Below are positions 45,876 to 55,169 of a stretch of DNA of 64,000 nucleotides, piece by piece. How positions within the stretch are numbered: the stretch's first letter is position 1; every line of letters begins with the position of its first letter. Source of the DNA: Edaphobacter modestus (GTDB lineage Bacteria > Acidobacteriota > Terriglobia > Terriglobales > Acidobacteriaceae); the NCBI RefSeq assembly GCF_004217555.1, contig NZ_SHKW01000001.1, positions 868,001 to 932,000 on the forward strand. Direction: 5' to 3'. Under the pieces are notes generated by a model. It was not told the DNA's origin. It did not search any database and saw only the letters and a program-made list of their open reading frames with translations. Made by a program: the position numbers and the translations under genes.

Positions 45876-46288
45876 ACCTCTTGCGCTTCGTCCAGCTCTT
45901 CCTCCACTCGAACAAATCGCCGGATATACTTCAGCGGTTCTTCCGCCACCGCCATCTCGCGCAGGTGATAGCGCCACACGTCTTCACGCGCACTGCGGCG
46001 GGTATATGCCTTGCGAGTCACCACCCGCACGCTTCCATCCGCCATCGCCCGCGAAAACGTCTGCGTAGGAACCTGGAAGGTCATCAGTTCACCGGCCTTC
46101 CAGAAGTTTGAGGCGAACTCATGAGAAAACAGCAGTGCGTAATATCGTCTCTCCGAGGCCAATGTTTCGAGCGCCTCTTGTGCGCTCGTCCATGCGCGTC
46201 CCATACGCGCCACGTACCACTTTTTGAAGGGAAACCCATTCGCGTGCGCCTGGCCCACAAGCACCTGAAGCAGCTCAAACCGTGTCAT
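45872..46288 (-). CDS. conserved-looking hypothetical protein
   Basis: A 138-residue soluble protein with no recognised domain. The start MTRFELLQVLVGQAHANG is preceded by a plausible AAGGG ribosome-binding site. Aromatic and charged residues predominate (FKKWYVARMGRAW; SREDVWRYHLREM-like end) and there are no Cys motifs. The composition looks like a real protein. Its stop codon lies in the CTAG duplicated by the IS5 insertion, so before that insertion it ended head-to-head with the DinB gene. Confidence 0.6.
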   Translation of the reverse strand: MTRFELLQVLVGQAHANGFPFKKWYVARMGRAWTSAQEALETLASERRYYALLFSHEFASNFWKAGELMTFQVPTQTFSRAMADGSVRVVTRKAYTRRSAREDVWRYHLREMAVAEEPLKYIRRFVRVEEELDEAQEV

Positions 46289-46416
46289 ATTAGCCCTTCC
46301 CTCTCGGCATTAGAAGTAGTGGCAGCCCCGGTCTTTCATGCGGCAACGTTATAGTCTACGGACATAAGCGTCTAAATAGCAGATGTGGTGTTATACAGGT
46401 TTCTAAAGAATCCAGA

Positions 46417-47685
46417 ATGCAGACAAACCGCACCTTGCCTTCGACGACCTTCCGCTTGCCCCACCAACCATCCTGCACCCTTCTTCTCGGCGTCCTTCTT
46501 TTTCTCTCTCTCTTTATACCCGCTCTCCCGGCACATGCGCAGTCCACGAATCCCCACACCGATCCCATCAATCTCTCACCCGAAGTACGCGAAGCCCACG
46601 TCCTCTTCTATAACCTCGACTACGATGGCGCCCTCGTCCGCTTCGAGGCCATCCAGCGCGCCCATCCACAGAATCCGATGGCGATGAACTACATCCTCAT
46701 GACCCTCATCTTTCGTGAGCTCTATCATCAGGACCTGCTCGACACCACCTACTACGCCCACGATTCCTTCCTGTCCTCCAAACGCGATGTCCCCGTTCCT
46801 CAGGCCACGCGCGACCGCATCGAGCAGCTCACCGACTCCGCCATCGCACTCTGCGATCAGCAGATCAAAGCCAACCCCAATAACGCTCATGCCTGGTTCG
46901 CTCGTGGCTACGCGCGCGGCATGCACGCCGCCTTCATCACCCTGGTCGATCACAGCTACGTCGGCGCGGCACGTCAGGGTCTTGCCTCCCGCAACGACAG
47001 CGAACAGGCCCTCCGCATCGATCCCGGCTACGCCGACGCCAAGATGGCCGTCGGCATCCAGCAGTTTGCCGTCGCCTCCCTTCCCCGAATCCTCCGCATC
47101 ATGATCGGAATCACCGGCGTCACCGGCAACAAGGAGAAGGGCCTCGACCTCCTCCGCCAGTGCGCCGCCCAGGGCGTCGTCAACCGCGTAGAGTGCCGCA
47201 CCGCCCTCTCCCTCTTCCTGCGCCACGACGCCCGCTATCCCGAAGCCCTCGCCGTCCAGCACGGCCTCGCGCAGGAGTTCCCCCGCGACTACCTCTTCCG
47301 CCTCGAAGAGGCCAACCTCACCAAAGACAAGGGCGACGGCCCCGGAGCCATCGCCGCCTACGAGCGCCTCCTTACAGACGCCCGCAAACCAGGCTTCTTC
47401 ATCGATCCCCGCCTGCAGATGACCTACTTCGGCCTCGCAGACACCCAGCGCGGCCAGAACCAGATCTCCGCCGCCGCACAAAACTACCTCAACGCCGCCG
47501 CCCAGCCAAAATGCAGCGAATGGCTCAAGCGCCGCGCCCAGCTCAACGCCGGTGAAATGTTCGATCTCCTCCACCAGCGCGACAAGGCCATCCAGATGTA
47601 CAAAGAGGCCGCCGCCGGAGGAGGAGACCAATCCCAGGCTGACATGGCCCGCAAGTACCTCAAAACCCCCTATACCGGAAGCTGA
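46417..47685 (+). CDS. secreted TPR-repeat protein
   Basis: The 422-residue protein has a signal peptide (LLLGVLLFLSLFIPALPAHAQ) and then several tetratricopeptide-like repeats: VLFYNLDYDGALVRFEAIQR, AHAWFARGYARGMHAAF and AAAQNYLNAAAQPKCSEWL. Probably periplasmic and involved in protein-protein contacts. The exact role is unknown. Likely co-transcribed with nothing obvious; the next gene starts 124 bp later. Confidence 0.75.
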   Translation: MQTNRTLPSTTFRLPHQPSCTLLLGVLLFLSLFIPALPAHAQSTNPHTDPINLSPEVREAHVLFYNLDYDGALVRFEAIQRAHPQNPMAMNYILMTLIFRELYHQDLLDTTYYAHDSFLSSKRDVPVPQATRDRIEQLTDSAIALCDQQIKANPNNAHAWFARGYARGMHAAFITLVDHSYVGAARQGLASRNDSEQALRIDPGYADAKMAVGIQQFAVASLPRILRIMIGITGVTGNKEKGLDLLRQCAAQGVVNRVECRTALSLFLRHDARYPEALAVQHGLAQEFPRDYLFRLEEANLTKDKGDGPGAIAAYERLLTDARKPGFFIDPRLQMTYFGLADTQRGQNQISAAAQNYLNAAAQPKCSEWLKRRAQLNAGEMFDLLHQRDKAIQMYKEAAAGGGDQSQADMARKYLKTPYTGS

Positions 47686-47809
47686 GCCGCCTCGCCTGTA
47701 TCAAGTTCCGCCTCCAGCCTTCAGATCACCTCATCCCACCAGCGGAACCCCACCCCCTCCGCATCCGTATCTCCTTGTGTAAAAATGTTGTTCTCCTGGA
47801 GAACCTCCC

Positions 47810-48130
47810 ATGTTCTGTACTCGTTGTGGATCGAAGCTGGAACCGACCTCCCGTTTCTGCTCCTCCTGCGGAGCCCCCATAGGCACGGGCGCGGCATCGT
47901 ATCCACCCCCGCCACCTCCCATCGCCGGTAGCCCGCTCTTCCGCCCTCGCAACAACCGCATGATCGCCGGTGTCTGCGCTGCCTTTGCCCAGCGTTACGG
48001 CTGGGACGTCACCGTCGTCCGCATCATCACGGCCCTCGTCTGCCTAAGCGGCGCCGGCGCACTCGCCTACCTCATCGCGTGGATCATCATCCCCGAAGAG
48101 CCCTACACCCTGCCCTACAACAACATCTGA
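47810..48130 (+). CDS. zinc-ribbon plus PspC-domain membrane protein
   Basis: The 106-residue protein has an N-terminal zinc ribbon with two CxxC pairs (FCTRCGSK at 2-9 and FCSSCGAP at 17-24), a proline linker (PPPPPP), then a PspC domain (RMIAGVCAAFAQRYGWDVTVVR) with one membrane helix (LVCLSGAGALAYLIAWIIIP). PspC proteins take part in envelope-stress sensing; fusion with a zinc ribbon is frequent in acidobacteria. Good AGGAGG-like site is absent, but GGAGAACCTCCC precedes the ATG. Confidence 0.85.
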   Translation: MFCTRCGSKLEPTSRFCSSCGAPIGTGAASYPPPPPPIAGSPLFRPRNNRMIAGVCAAFAQRYGWDVTVVRIITALVCLSGAGALAYLIAWIIIPEEPYTLPYNNI

Positions 48131-48225
48131 GAAATGTCGGCATAATAACGAGAAGACAGAACTCAGAGGAAGCAAAATACTTCTCACCAGCACTCGTCCC
48201 ACAAACATTGCTTCGGATGGAACCC

Positions 48226-48284
48226 GTGTCATCCTGAGCGGAGTCTGACGCGTTCTTTGCGTCAGGCGAAGTCGAAGGATCTGC
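48226..48284 (+). repeat. dispersed repeat, copy 1 (GTGTCATCCTGAGCGGAGT ... GCGAAGTCGAAGGATCTGC)
   Basis: Same left and right blocks as at 49837-49877. Here they are separated by CTGACGCGTTCTTTGCGTCAG, itself a hairpin with a 7-bp stem. It lies in the non-coding gap before lysA. The block is familiar as a frequent intergenic repeat of acidobacteria. Confidence 0.85.
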
Positions 48285-48361
48285 CGCTGCTGCAAGAAAC
48301 AAGCCGCAGAGACTCACGCCCATAATTTGCGTCAGACACTGAAAGAAAGAGCACTCTCGTT

Positions 48362-49669
48362 TTGAAGACCAAAAAGGCATTGAACAAGATAAGCGCAGCA
48401 ACCGTCGCCGCCCGACCCTTTGTCTATCGCAACCGCATCCTGCACTGTGATGGAGTCAGCCTGGCCACTCTCGCCGAAGACCACGGCACTCCCCTCTACG
48501 TCTACTCCTCCAGCCAGATCTCCCAACGCTTCCAGCTCTTTCAGCAGGCCTTCGCCTCGCGTCCTCACACCGTCTGCTACGCCGTCAAAGCCAACTCTTC
48601 GCTCGCCATCCTTCGTCTTCTCGCCCGTCAGGGTGCAGGGTTCGACATCGTCTCCGGCGGTGAGCTCGAGCGTATCCGTCGCGTCCACAAACCTGCGCTC
48701 AAGAAAGTCGTCTTCTCCGGCGTAGGCAAGCAGGCCTGGGAGATCGACGCCGCCCTCAAAGCCGACATCCTCCAGTTCAACGTCGAGTCCGAGATGGAGC
48801 TCGATCTTCTCGCCGCCCGCGCACAGGCCCTGGGCATCCGCGCCCGCTTCGCCCTCCGCGTCAACCCCGACGTCTTCGCCGAAACCCATCCCTACATCTC
48901 CACCGGTCTCAGCGAACACAAGTTCGGCATCGATATCAAATCCGCCCGCGCCATCTATCGCCGCGCCGCAAAATCCAAATGGCTCGAGCCCTACGGCGTC
49001 AGCGTTCACATCGGCTCTCAAATCCGTAAGGTCGATCCCTTTGCCGCCGCACTCGCCCGCGTCACAGCCCTCGTTGCCCAGCTACGTCACGACGGCCACG
49101 ATATCCGCACCATCGACGCTGGCGGAGGCCTCGGCATCGACTACAGCGACGCCCCCTTCGACGCCGCCCACCAGGTCGACCGCTACGCCACAGCTCTCAC
49201 CAAAGGCCTCGCCGACGACCGCGCCCATCTCCTTCTCGAACCCGGCCGTTTCATCGTCGCCCAGGCCGGAGCGCTGCTCACCCGCGTCCTCGTCGTCAAA
49301 AAGAACGGCTCGAAAACCTTCGTCATCACCGACGCCGCAATGAACGATCTCATCCGCCCTGCGCTCTATCACGCTCACCACGAGATCATCCCTGTCCGCC
49401 AACCCACGGGAAAGGCCGCGAACATCACCGCCGACATCGTAGGTCCCGTCTGCGAATCCGGCGACTTCTTCGCCCGCGATCGCGCCATCGCCAACGTCAA
49501 GCCCGGCGATCTCGTCGCCCTGCTCGACGCCGGAGCCTATGGAATGACCCAGGCCTCCAACTACAACTCCAGGCCGCGCCCCGCAGAGGTCCTCGTCGAA
49601 GACACGAAGGTCACCCTCGCCCGTCGGCGCGAAACCATACGCGATCTCCTCGCCCCCGAAGTTCTATAA
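48362..49669 (+). CDS. lysA: diaminopimelate decarboxylase
   Basis: This PLP-dependent alanine-racemase-fold enzyme converts meso-diaminopimelate to lysine. The PLP lysine is in CYAVKANSSLA; other marks are FDIVSGGELERI, HIGSQI, TIDAGGGLGIDY and PVCESGDFFARDR. Length (up to 435 residues) is normal. The start is unclear: TTG at 48362 opens the frame without a strong ribosome-binding site. It stands alone, with no other lysine genes next to it. Confidence 0.94.
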   Translation: MKTKKALNKISAATVAARPFVYRNRILHCDGVSLATLAEDHGTPLYVYSSSQISQRFQLFQQAFASRPHTVCYAVKANSSLAILRLLARQGAGFDIVSGGELERIRRVHKPALKKVVFSGVGKQAWEIDAALKADILQFNVESEMELDLLAARAQALGIRARFALRVNPDVFAETHPYISTGLSEHKFGIDIKSARAIYRRAAKSKWLEPYGVSVHIGSQIRKVDPFAAALARVTALVAQLRHDGHDIRTIDAGGGLGIDYSDAPFDAAHQVDRYATALTKGLADDRAHLLLEPGRFIVAQAGALLTRVLVVKKNGSKTFVITDAAMNDLIRPALYHAHHEIIPVRQPTGKAANITADIVGPVCESGDFFARDRAIANVKPGDLVALLDAGAYGMTQASNYNSRPRPAEVLVEDTKVTLARRRETIRDLLAPEVL

Positions 49670-50331
49670 CCCGCGCCCGACTGCGTGGGATGCCGGCGTA
49701 CCCTCCTGTCTGCATAACCTTATCTGCGCAGAATCTGCATATAATCTCTGTCCTGCCATTGAACGAGGAGGCAACAGAATCTGCGCAGAATTTGTGGATA
49801 CGCTCATCCACGAGGAACTTGGTCGGGTGAAAGAAAGTGTCATCCTGAGCGGAGTGCAGCGAAGTCGAAGGATCTGCGGTTCCAACTGTGATCTTGGCAG
49901 AAATTTCCAGCCGGGTACCCATCTCGCAGCAATGCGCGCTGGGTGCCCCATTCATGCGGTCCCATGGCATGAGTGGGATTATCGAGCGAAGCTCGACCGC
50001 TTCCGTCACACTCCATAGAGATCCAGGGCAAGCCCCTAGAGATAGAAATCTCCGCACACCGGAAAAATCAGGATCCGACGCATACAGAGATCTCGAAGTT
50101 CAAAGGCGGAAATAGGGTCGAGCGCTGGGCAAGCTCCGACGAACTCGGCCTCCTCAAAAAACTGGCTATCTTCAGACACCAACTGCAAGGTTCATTCGTT
50201 GGAGTAGGATTTAGGCAACCAATTACTGCGCAGAGGGAATCGTCTCTGGAACAAAGTTAGTGACAATTCGGATGTATGGGCCACGGGCCACGATGTGAAA
50301 TGACATTTCTATCGAATGCCTGGAGAGCCAC
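49670..50331. other. gene-free stretch with a dispersed repeat
   Basis: About 660 bp. Contains copy 2 of the GTGTCATCCTGAGC repeat (49837-49877) and further repeat-like text around 49930-50000 (GGTGCCCCATTCATGCGG). No convincing coding frame; two or three short frames are out of keeping with local codon use. Confidence 0.45.
49837..49877 (+). repeat. dispersed repeat, copy 2
   Basis: Left block GTGTCATCCTGAGCGGAGT and right block GCGAAGTCGAAGGATCTGC are identical to copy 1 at 48226, but here only GCA separates them instead of a 21-bp hairpin. Same orientation. Confidence 0.85.
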
Positions 50332-51090
50332 ATGAACACTACGCAGACATTGACCGCCGGACGATGGGTGGATAAGACAGCCGATCGTTGGTTTTACGCC
50401 GGCATGGCCGTCGTTTTTATCCTCATTTCAATCGCGTCGTTCGCTCCTTCGATTGTGAATCCTGAAAATCGACTGGGGCCTCTTACATGGCTGGTGGCCG
50501 CACACGGCATCGTTTTCTTCGCGTGGCTTCTGATATTTCTCGTGCAGAGCCTCCTGATACAGACAGGAAGAGTTGCCATCCACCGCCGCCTTGGAACCGC
50601 ATCCATGTTTCTTGCGGCCGGTATAGTTGTGTTGGGCTATGTGACCACCATCGTGATGGCACGCCGAGGCTTTGACCTCAGCGGCGACCTCGGCGCTAAG
50701 TCGAACCCGCTTGGAATTGCGGGCCAGACAATCTTCCCCCTGGGGAATCTCTTCGAATTTGGAATACTCGTAGCCGCCGGATACTGGTACCGGCGTCAGT
50801 CAGACATTCACAAGCGGCTCATGTTGTTCGCCATCGTCGTACTGATGCCGGCTCCGTTCGCGCACTTTATCGGTCACAGTCCTCTGCTCCGCACTCACCC
50901 AGCGGCCGCAATCCTTCCCATAGCGCTCTCCCTTGCCGCCAGTGGTATTTACGACCTCATCAGGTTCCGGAGGATTCATCCCGTTTCCCTCTGGGTAGGA
51001 ATTGCGCTCTTTGCAATCGGTAACCTCTCCGCGTTCGTGATCGGCCCGAGCGCGGCTTGGCGCCGTTTCGCAGAATGGCTGATCAGCTGA
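50332..51090 (+). CDS. multi-pass membrane protein of unknown function
   Basis: A 252-residue protein with about seven hydrophobic helices (YAGMAVVFILISIASFAPSIV; LVAAHGIVFFAWLLIFLVQSLL; ASMFLAAGIVVLGYVTTIVMA; others to the C-terminus). A conserved-looking loop contains VAIHRRLGTASMF and histidines (AAHGIVFF, AIHRRLG, IHKRLML, FAHFIGHSP) that might bind haem or metal. Similar proteins are annotated only as hypothetical membrane proteins. Inner membrane; role unknown. Confidence 0.65.
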   Translation: MNTTQTLTAGRWVDKTADRWFYAGMAVVFILISIASFAPSIVNPENRLGPLTWLVAAHGIVFFAWLLIFLVQSLLIQTGRVAIHRRLGTASMFLAAGIVVLGYVTTIVMARRGFDLSGDLGAKSNPLGIAGQTIFPLGNLFEFGILVAAGYWYRRQSDIHKRLMLFAIVVLMPAPFAHFIGHSPLLRTHPAAAILPIALSLAASGIYDLIRFRRIHPVSLWVGIALFAIGNLSAFVIGPSAAWRRFAEWLIS

Positions 51091-51150
51091 AGGCACTTTC
51101 TTCTCTGCACAGCTCACCCCTATCGAGTCAGTTCCTGGAAGAGCCCCGAT

Positions 51151-52122
51151 CTATCTCGCACCCGTGATTGCCTCACGCACAGCAGCAAGTGGAGCATTCG
51201 AATGGAACTCGATTCCCGCCTCCCCTTGCTTCACCCCAAGTTGTTTCCACAGATCGGGCAGGTCCACCTCTACCGGCTCCTTGCTCCACTTCGCATACAT
51301 CTCCGTCAGCACATGGCTCCCGGTTGCACGATCTCCAATCGAAAGGGCTCGTTCCATCGGCCAATCCTTATCGATACTGCCTCCCTCCGCCACGATGGCT
51401 CGCAGAGCATCCTGCAATCCCTTCCGGTTCTTTGTCTCCTTGCGAATCGACACATCCGCAACCAGGCAGAACAGCGCCCCGCCCCAGTAGGTGCGTCCCC
51501 AGGTGTGGGTTCTATCCAGCCCAAGATCACCTTCGCGCGGCTGCCCCTTCGGCATTCCCTCCATCATGTCCTGCCATATCTTCTTCGCCGGTAGCTGCCC
51601 CGCCTGCACTCGCGCGATGGGCTCAATGTAGGTCGCCAGCCCTTCCTCCATCCAGTGCTGGTTATCCGGAAGGTTTGGAAAGGCCATATGCGTAAGTTCA
51701 TGGGTCATCGTCCAGTCCTCGACCAGCTCGCGTTTGGTCGTGTGCTGCCCCAGTCGTATCCGGGTAAGCCCGGGAAATCCACGCATATCTCCCCACGTCG
51801 TACCTTGCAGAATGCGCTCACTCCCCGCAACCGGCACCACAAGCACGCGAGCGCGCTCCACCGAAAAACGCCCGTAGTACACCGTCACGGCATGCACCGC
51901 CTCGTGAATCCAGTTCAAAACCTCTGCTCGATCCAGATCGAGGTCTCCAGATGCGAAGTCCACCTGGATCCTCGCACCGCCTTCCTCAATCTGTTGGGAG
52001 AAAACCACGGGCTGGCCTCCAGGCCATTGGGCGCCTCTAGATAGGTTCGAGGTGCCTACCGCCATGCACAGAACGAACGTCCCCAACGCGATCCTCAACC
52101 AGCCACCCCTGTTCGTTCGCAT
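51151..52122 (-). CDS. exported zinc metallopeptidase-like protein (HExxH)
   Basis: The 323-residue protein has an N-terminal signal (GWLRIALGTFVLCMAVGTS) and the zinc motif HELTH at residues 141-145, followed by the likely third ligand Glu in WMEEGLATYIEP (about 160). This is the gluzincin/peptidase-MA-like arrangement. It presumably acts in the periplasm; the substrate is unknown. Isolated between genes of other functions. Confidence 0.75.
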   Translation of the reverse strand: MRTNRGGWLRIALGTFVLCMAVGTSNLSRGAQWPGGQPVVFSQQIEEGGARIQVDFASGDLDLDRAEVLNWIHEAVHAVTVYYGRFSVERARVLVVPVAGSERILQGTTWGDMRGFPGLTRIRLGQHTTKRELVEDWTMTHELTHMAFPNLPDNQHWMEEGLATYIEPIARVQAGQLPAKKIWQDMMEGMPKGQPREGDLGLDRTHTWGRTYWGGALFCLVADVSIRKETKNRKGLQDALRAIVAEGGSIDKDWPMERALSIGDRATGSHVLTEMYAKWSKEPVEVDLPDLWKQLGVKQGEAGIEFHSNAPLAAVREAITGAR

Positions 52123-52456
52123 CGCCTCCGCCGCCTTTCACCCTCGGTGGTTCGATGGCAAAAATAGGGACGCGGCCACGCCTGTCAACCCCTGCCCCAT
52201 CTAACCACCTCCAATTCAATCATTTACATCTGCCGATTCCCTCCTCCCCGATTGGTATAATGAAACAGACGAACGGAAGAATCCGGGCACATCTCCTTTC
52301 GATGGCGGTCAGGGTCGGAGGTACCAGGCTAACTCCTTTCGATCTAATACTTTGCGCAAATATCACGGGGGGAGTGGTAGCACCCTCCCATGCTAAAATC
52401 GCAAGGTCGCAATACCTGCCACCCCGCAGGCGAAACATATCAAACTGAGGTTGTAC
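52123..52456. other. gene-free stretch before yebC
   Basis: About 330 bp separating divergent genes. Must contain the promoters of the metallopeptidase and yebC; a TTGGTATAATG block at 52252 is a possible -10 region for the right-hand gene but no good -35 was seen. Confidence 0.4.
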
Positions 52457-53197
52457 ATGTCCGGCCACTCTAAATGGGCGACAATTAAGCACAAGAAGGG
52501 CGCCCTCGACGCCAAGCGTGGAAAGATCTTCACCCGCCTGATCAAGGAAATCACCATCGCCGCCAAGCTCGGCGGAGGTGACGCGGACGGAAACCCCCGC
52601 CTGCGCGGCGCGGTTGCTGCGGCCAAGGCCGAGAACATGCCGTCGGAGAACATCAAGCGCGCCATCCAGCGCGGCACCGGCGAGCTCGAAGGCGTCTCCT
52701 ACGAGGAGATCACCTACGAGGGCTACGGCCCCGGAGGCGTCGCCGTCATCGTCGACGTGCTCACCGACAATAAAAACCGGGCTGTCAGCGAAATCCGCCA
52801 CGCCTTCTCCAAGAACGGCGGAAACCTCGGCGCCGAAGGCGCCGTCGCCTGGATGTTCACCACCAAGGGCGTCCTCACCGTTCCCAAAGCCGCTGCCTCC
52901 GAGGAGAAGCTCACAGAGATCGTTCTCGAGGCCGGAGCGGAAGACCTCTCCGACCAGGGTGAATCCTGGGAGATCCTCACCGATCCCAAGGACTTCGAGG
53001 CTGTCACCAACGCCCTGAAAACCGCCGGATTGACCCCCGAGACTGCCGAGGTCACAAAGATCGCCTCGACTTACACCAAGCTCGAAGGATCTCAGGCAAA
53101 CTCCATGATCCGGCTCCTCGAAACTCTCGAAGACCTCGACGATACCCAGAACGTCTACTCGAACTTCGATATGGACGAGGCTCCAGTAGCCAGCTAA
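52457..53197 (+). CDS. yebC: YebC/PmpR-family (TACO1-like) protein
   Basis: The 246-residue protein starts with the family hallmark [16 protein letters not shown], followed by [15 protein letters not shown] and [20 protein letters not shown]. Family members bind DNA as regulators or act on ribosomes at proline stretches. The ATG at 52457 is chosen over two codons earlier because of the hallmark. Followed by a strong terminator, so it is monocistronic. Confidence 0.95.
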   Translation: MSGHSKWATIKHKKGALDAKRGKIFTRLIKEITIAAKLGGGDADGNPRLRGAVAAAKAENMPSENIKRAIQRGTGELEGVSYEEITYEGYGPGGVAVIVDVLTDNKNRAVSEIRHAFSKNGGNLGAEGAVAWMFTTKGVLTVPKAAASEEKLTEIVLEAGAEDLSDQGESWEILTDPKDFEAVTNALKTAGLTPETAEVTKIASTYTKLEGSQANSMIRLLETLEDLDDTQNVYSNFDMDEAPVAS

Positions 53198-53218
53198 CCT
53201 ACGCGGTCACCCTGTTCC

Positions 53219-53250
53219 AAAGGCCGCCAGTGACTGGCGGCCTTTCTTCT
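53219..53250 (+). terminator. Rho-independent terminator of yebC
   Basis: AAGGCCGCCAG-TGA-CTGGCGGCCTT is a perfect 11-bp stem followed by TCTTCT, 20 bp after the yebC stop. Confidence 0.9.
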
Positions 53251-53287
53251 GCATCTGCAACACCAACTTTGAACGGAGCCCTACGGA

Positions 53288-54019
53288 GTGATCAGGATCA
53301 TTCGACGCATTTCAGCCCTCTGCACTCTGCCTCTTGCCGCCCTGCTCTCCGCATCTCCCGCTCACTCGCAGGCTGCGCCAGCCTCGCCAACGCCGTTCAC
53401 CGCCACGCATCGCCCTTTGGAGTTCGGCGCTCTTGCCCAGGGTGGCCTAGGCGTTACCGACGACCGTAGCGACTTCAAGTTCTTCATGCTCGGCGGACAG
53501 GCCGGCAAGGTCCTTACACCAGACGTGGGGCCCGGCCTTCTGCACGGCAACTTCGAGTACGGCATTCAGATCTTCCCATTCTGGCAGTCGTACACGCCGC
53601 AGATCGACCGCCGAACCTGCACCGCTCCGGGAGCATGCTCCGCGCCCTACAAGACGGGAGGAACCTATACCGGAATCTCCATCACTCCCATCTTGCTCCG
53701 CTGGAACTTTACCGGCTCCAGACATCGCAAGATCACGCCCTGGGTCCAAGGTGGCGGCGGACTGATCTGGACGAATCACAAATATCCTGGCTTCGGCGGA
53801 CCACCGTACAACGAGATCACCAACGGCCCGGCCGCCAATACCAGTGTCTGGAACTTCACCCCGCAGTTCGGCGTAGGACTCCACTACTTCCTCCAGCCGC
53901 GACGGTCGCTTGATTTTGGCGCCAACGCCGTCCACATCTCCTCGGCCTCTCTTGGAGACAAGAACCCCGGCGTCAACGCGAGCATACAATTCTCTGTCGG
54001 CTACACCTGGTGGAAGTAA
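53288..54019 (+). CDS. acyloxyacyl hydrolase / PagL-like outer-membrane protein
   Basis: A signal peptide (LCTLPLAALLSASPAHSQAA) precedes a small beta-barrel with aromatic girdles. Near the C-terminus AVHISSASLGDKNPGVN gives the His-x-Ser arrangement expected for PagL-type lipid A 3-O-deacylases, and the protein ends with the barrel-type FSVGYTWWK. Length 243 is larger than classical PagL (about 170). The start is GTG at 53288. Enzymatic activity is plausible but not assured. Confidence 0.65.
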   Translation: MIRIIRRISALCTLPLAALLSASPAHSQAAPASPTPFTATHRPLEFGALAQGGLGVTDDRSDFKFFMLGGQAGKVLTPDVGPGLLHGNFEYGIQIFPFWQSYTPQIDRRTCTAPGACSAPYKTGGTYTGISITPILLRWNFTGSRHRKITPWVQGGGGLIWTNHKYPGFGGPPYNEITNGPAANTSVWNFTPQFGVGLHYFLQPRRSLDFGANAVHISSASLGDKNPGVNASIQFSVGYTWWK

Positions 54020-54053
54020 CACCGGCGAGTCTTCAGACTCCAGGTCTTGAATC

Positions 54054-55004
54054 ATGAACTCCGAAGCAATCATCGAGTGCGTTCCCAATTTCTCCGAAGG
54101 AACAGATCTCTCCAAAGTCAGCCGTATCGTTCAGGCCATGCAGGTTCCGAGCGTCAGTCTCCTGGACTGGTCGCTCGATCTTGCCCATAACCGATCTGTC
54201 GTCACCATCGCCGGGCCTGCCGAGGCCGTGGTCGAATCAGCCATTCGCGGCGCGGGCAAAGCCGCGGAGATTGTCGATCTTACCCGCCAGAACGGCGTTC
54301 ATCCTCGCATCGGAGCGGCTGACGTGATCCCCTTCATCCCCGTAAGCGGAGCGTCGCTGGCTGAATGCGCTCTACTGGCTCGTCAGGCCGGTGTTAGCCT
54401 TTGGCGCCGCTACGGTATCCCGGTCTACTTCTACGGTGCCTCGGCGGCCCGGCCCGACCGTGTGCAGCTTGAGGATGTTCGCCGAGGTCAGTTCGAAGGC
54501 CTTCGTGATGCCGTTCGCCGCGAAGCCGCGCGCCGGCCCGACATCGGCGGCCCGGACCTGCACGAGACCGCGGGCGCCTCTGCTGTGGGAGCCCGCAGCT
54601 TCCTGGTCGCCTATAACGTTCATCTGCGTCAGCCCGATATCACAACAGCTCGCGCCATGGCGCGCGACATCCGCGCCTCCAATGGGGGGCTGCACGGTGT
54701 CAAAGCCCTTGGCGTCATCGCCAATGATCGTGCCCAGGTCAGCATGAATATTACCGATCACGTTGCCACCCCGATGACAAAGGTTTATGCCCGCCTCAAA
54801 GAGCTTGCGCTTCGCTATGGAGCTGAGCTCGACGATAGCGAGTTGATTGGTTTGATTCCCGAGGCTGCTTACGAAAAAGATGCCGAGTGGATCGCGAAGA
54901 TCCCCAACTTTGATCCAGCCCTCAAGGTTGTGGAGCGTCGGCTCAAGAATCCGCTCGAATGGCCGGTCGCCGGAAGCACGGTGGGCGGATCTGGTCGCCT
55001 GTGA
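54054..55004 (+). CDS. ftcD: glutamate formimidoyltransferase
   Basis: This single-domain, 316-residue FTCD enzyme transfers the formimino group from formiminoglutamate to tetrahydrofolate in histidine breakdown. The start IIECVPNFSEGTD is the family signature; GVHPRIGAADVIPFIPV, GIPVYFYGASA and VSMNITDH are also characteristic. No cyclodeaminase domain is attached and no hut genes are near. It lies 34 bp after the PagL-like gene. Confidence 0.93.
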   Translation: MNSEAIIECVPNFSEGTDLSKVSRIVQAMQVPSVSLLDWSLDLAHNRSVVTIAGPAEAVVESAIRGAGKAAEIVDLTRQNGVHPRIGAADVIPFIPVSGASLAECALLARQAGVSLWRRYGIPVYFYGASAARPDRVQLEDVRRGQFEGLRDAVRREAARRPDIGGPDLHETAGASAVGARSFLVAYNVHLRQPDITTARAMARDIRASNGGLHGVKALGVIANDRAQVSMNITDHVATPMTKVYARLKELALRYGAELDDSELIGLIPEAAYEKDAEWIAKIPNFDPALKVVERRLKNPLEWPVAGSTVGGSGRL

Positions 55005-55169
55005 CGGGAAACAGAGCGGCATGTTAGGCTAGCGGACCTTTTTGGTCTTGCTACGTCAAAAGTGGAAGATAAGGACGCTTGCTTCATGTCGTCAATCAAG
55101 AAACAATAGAAAGTGGTCCGGACCGAAAGCCTGGACTTCTGGCTTGCCTAAGGAGTCAATCTCTTGCAG

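Noticed and set aside
46576..47631. 351-codon open frame on the minus strand
   Set aside because: Antisense to the secreted TPR gene; Gly/Val/Glu-rich shadow typical of GC-rich DNA.
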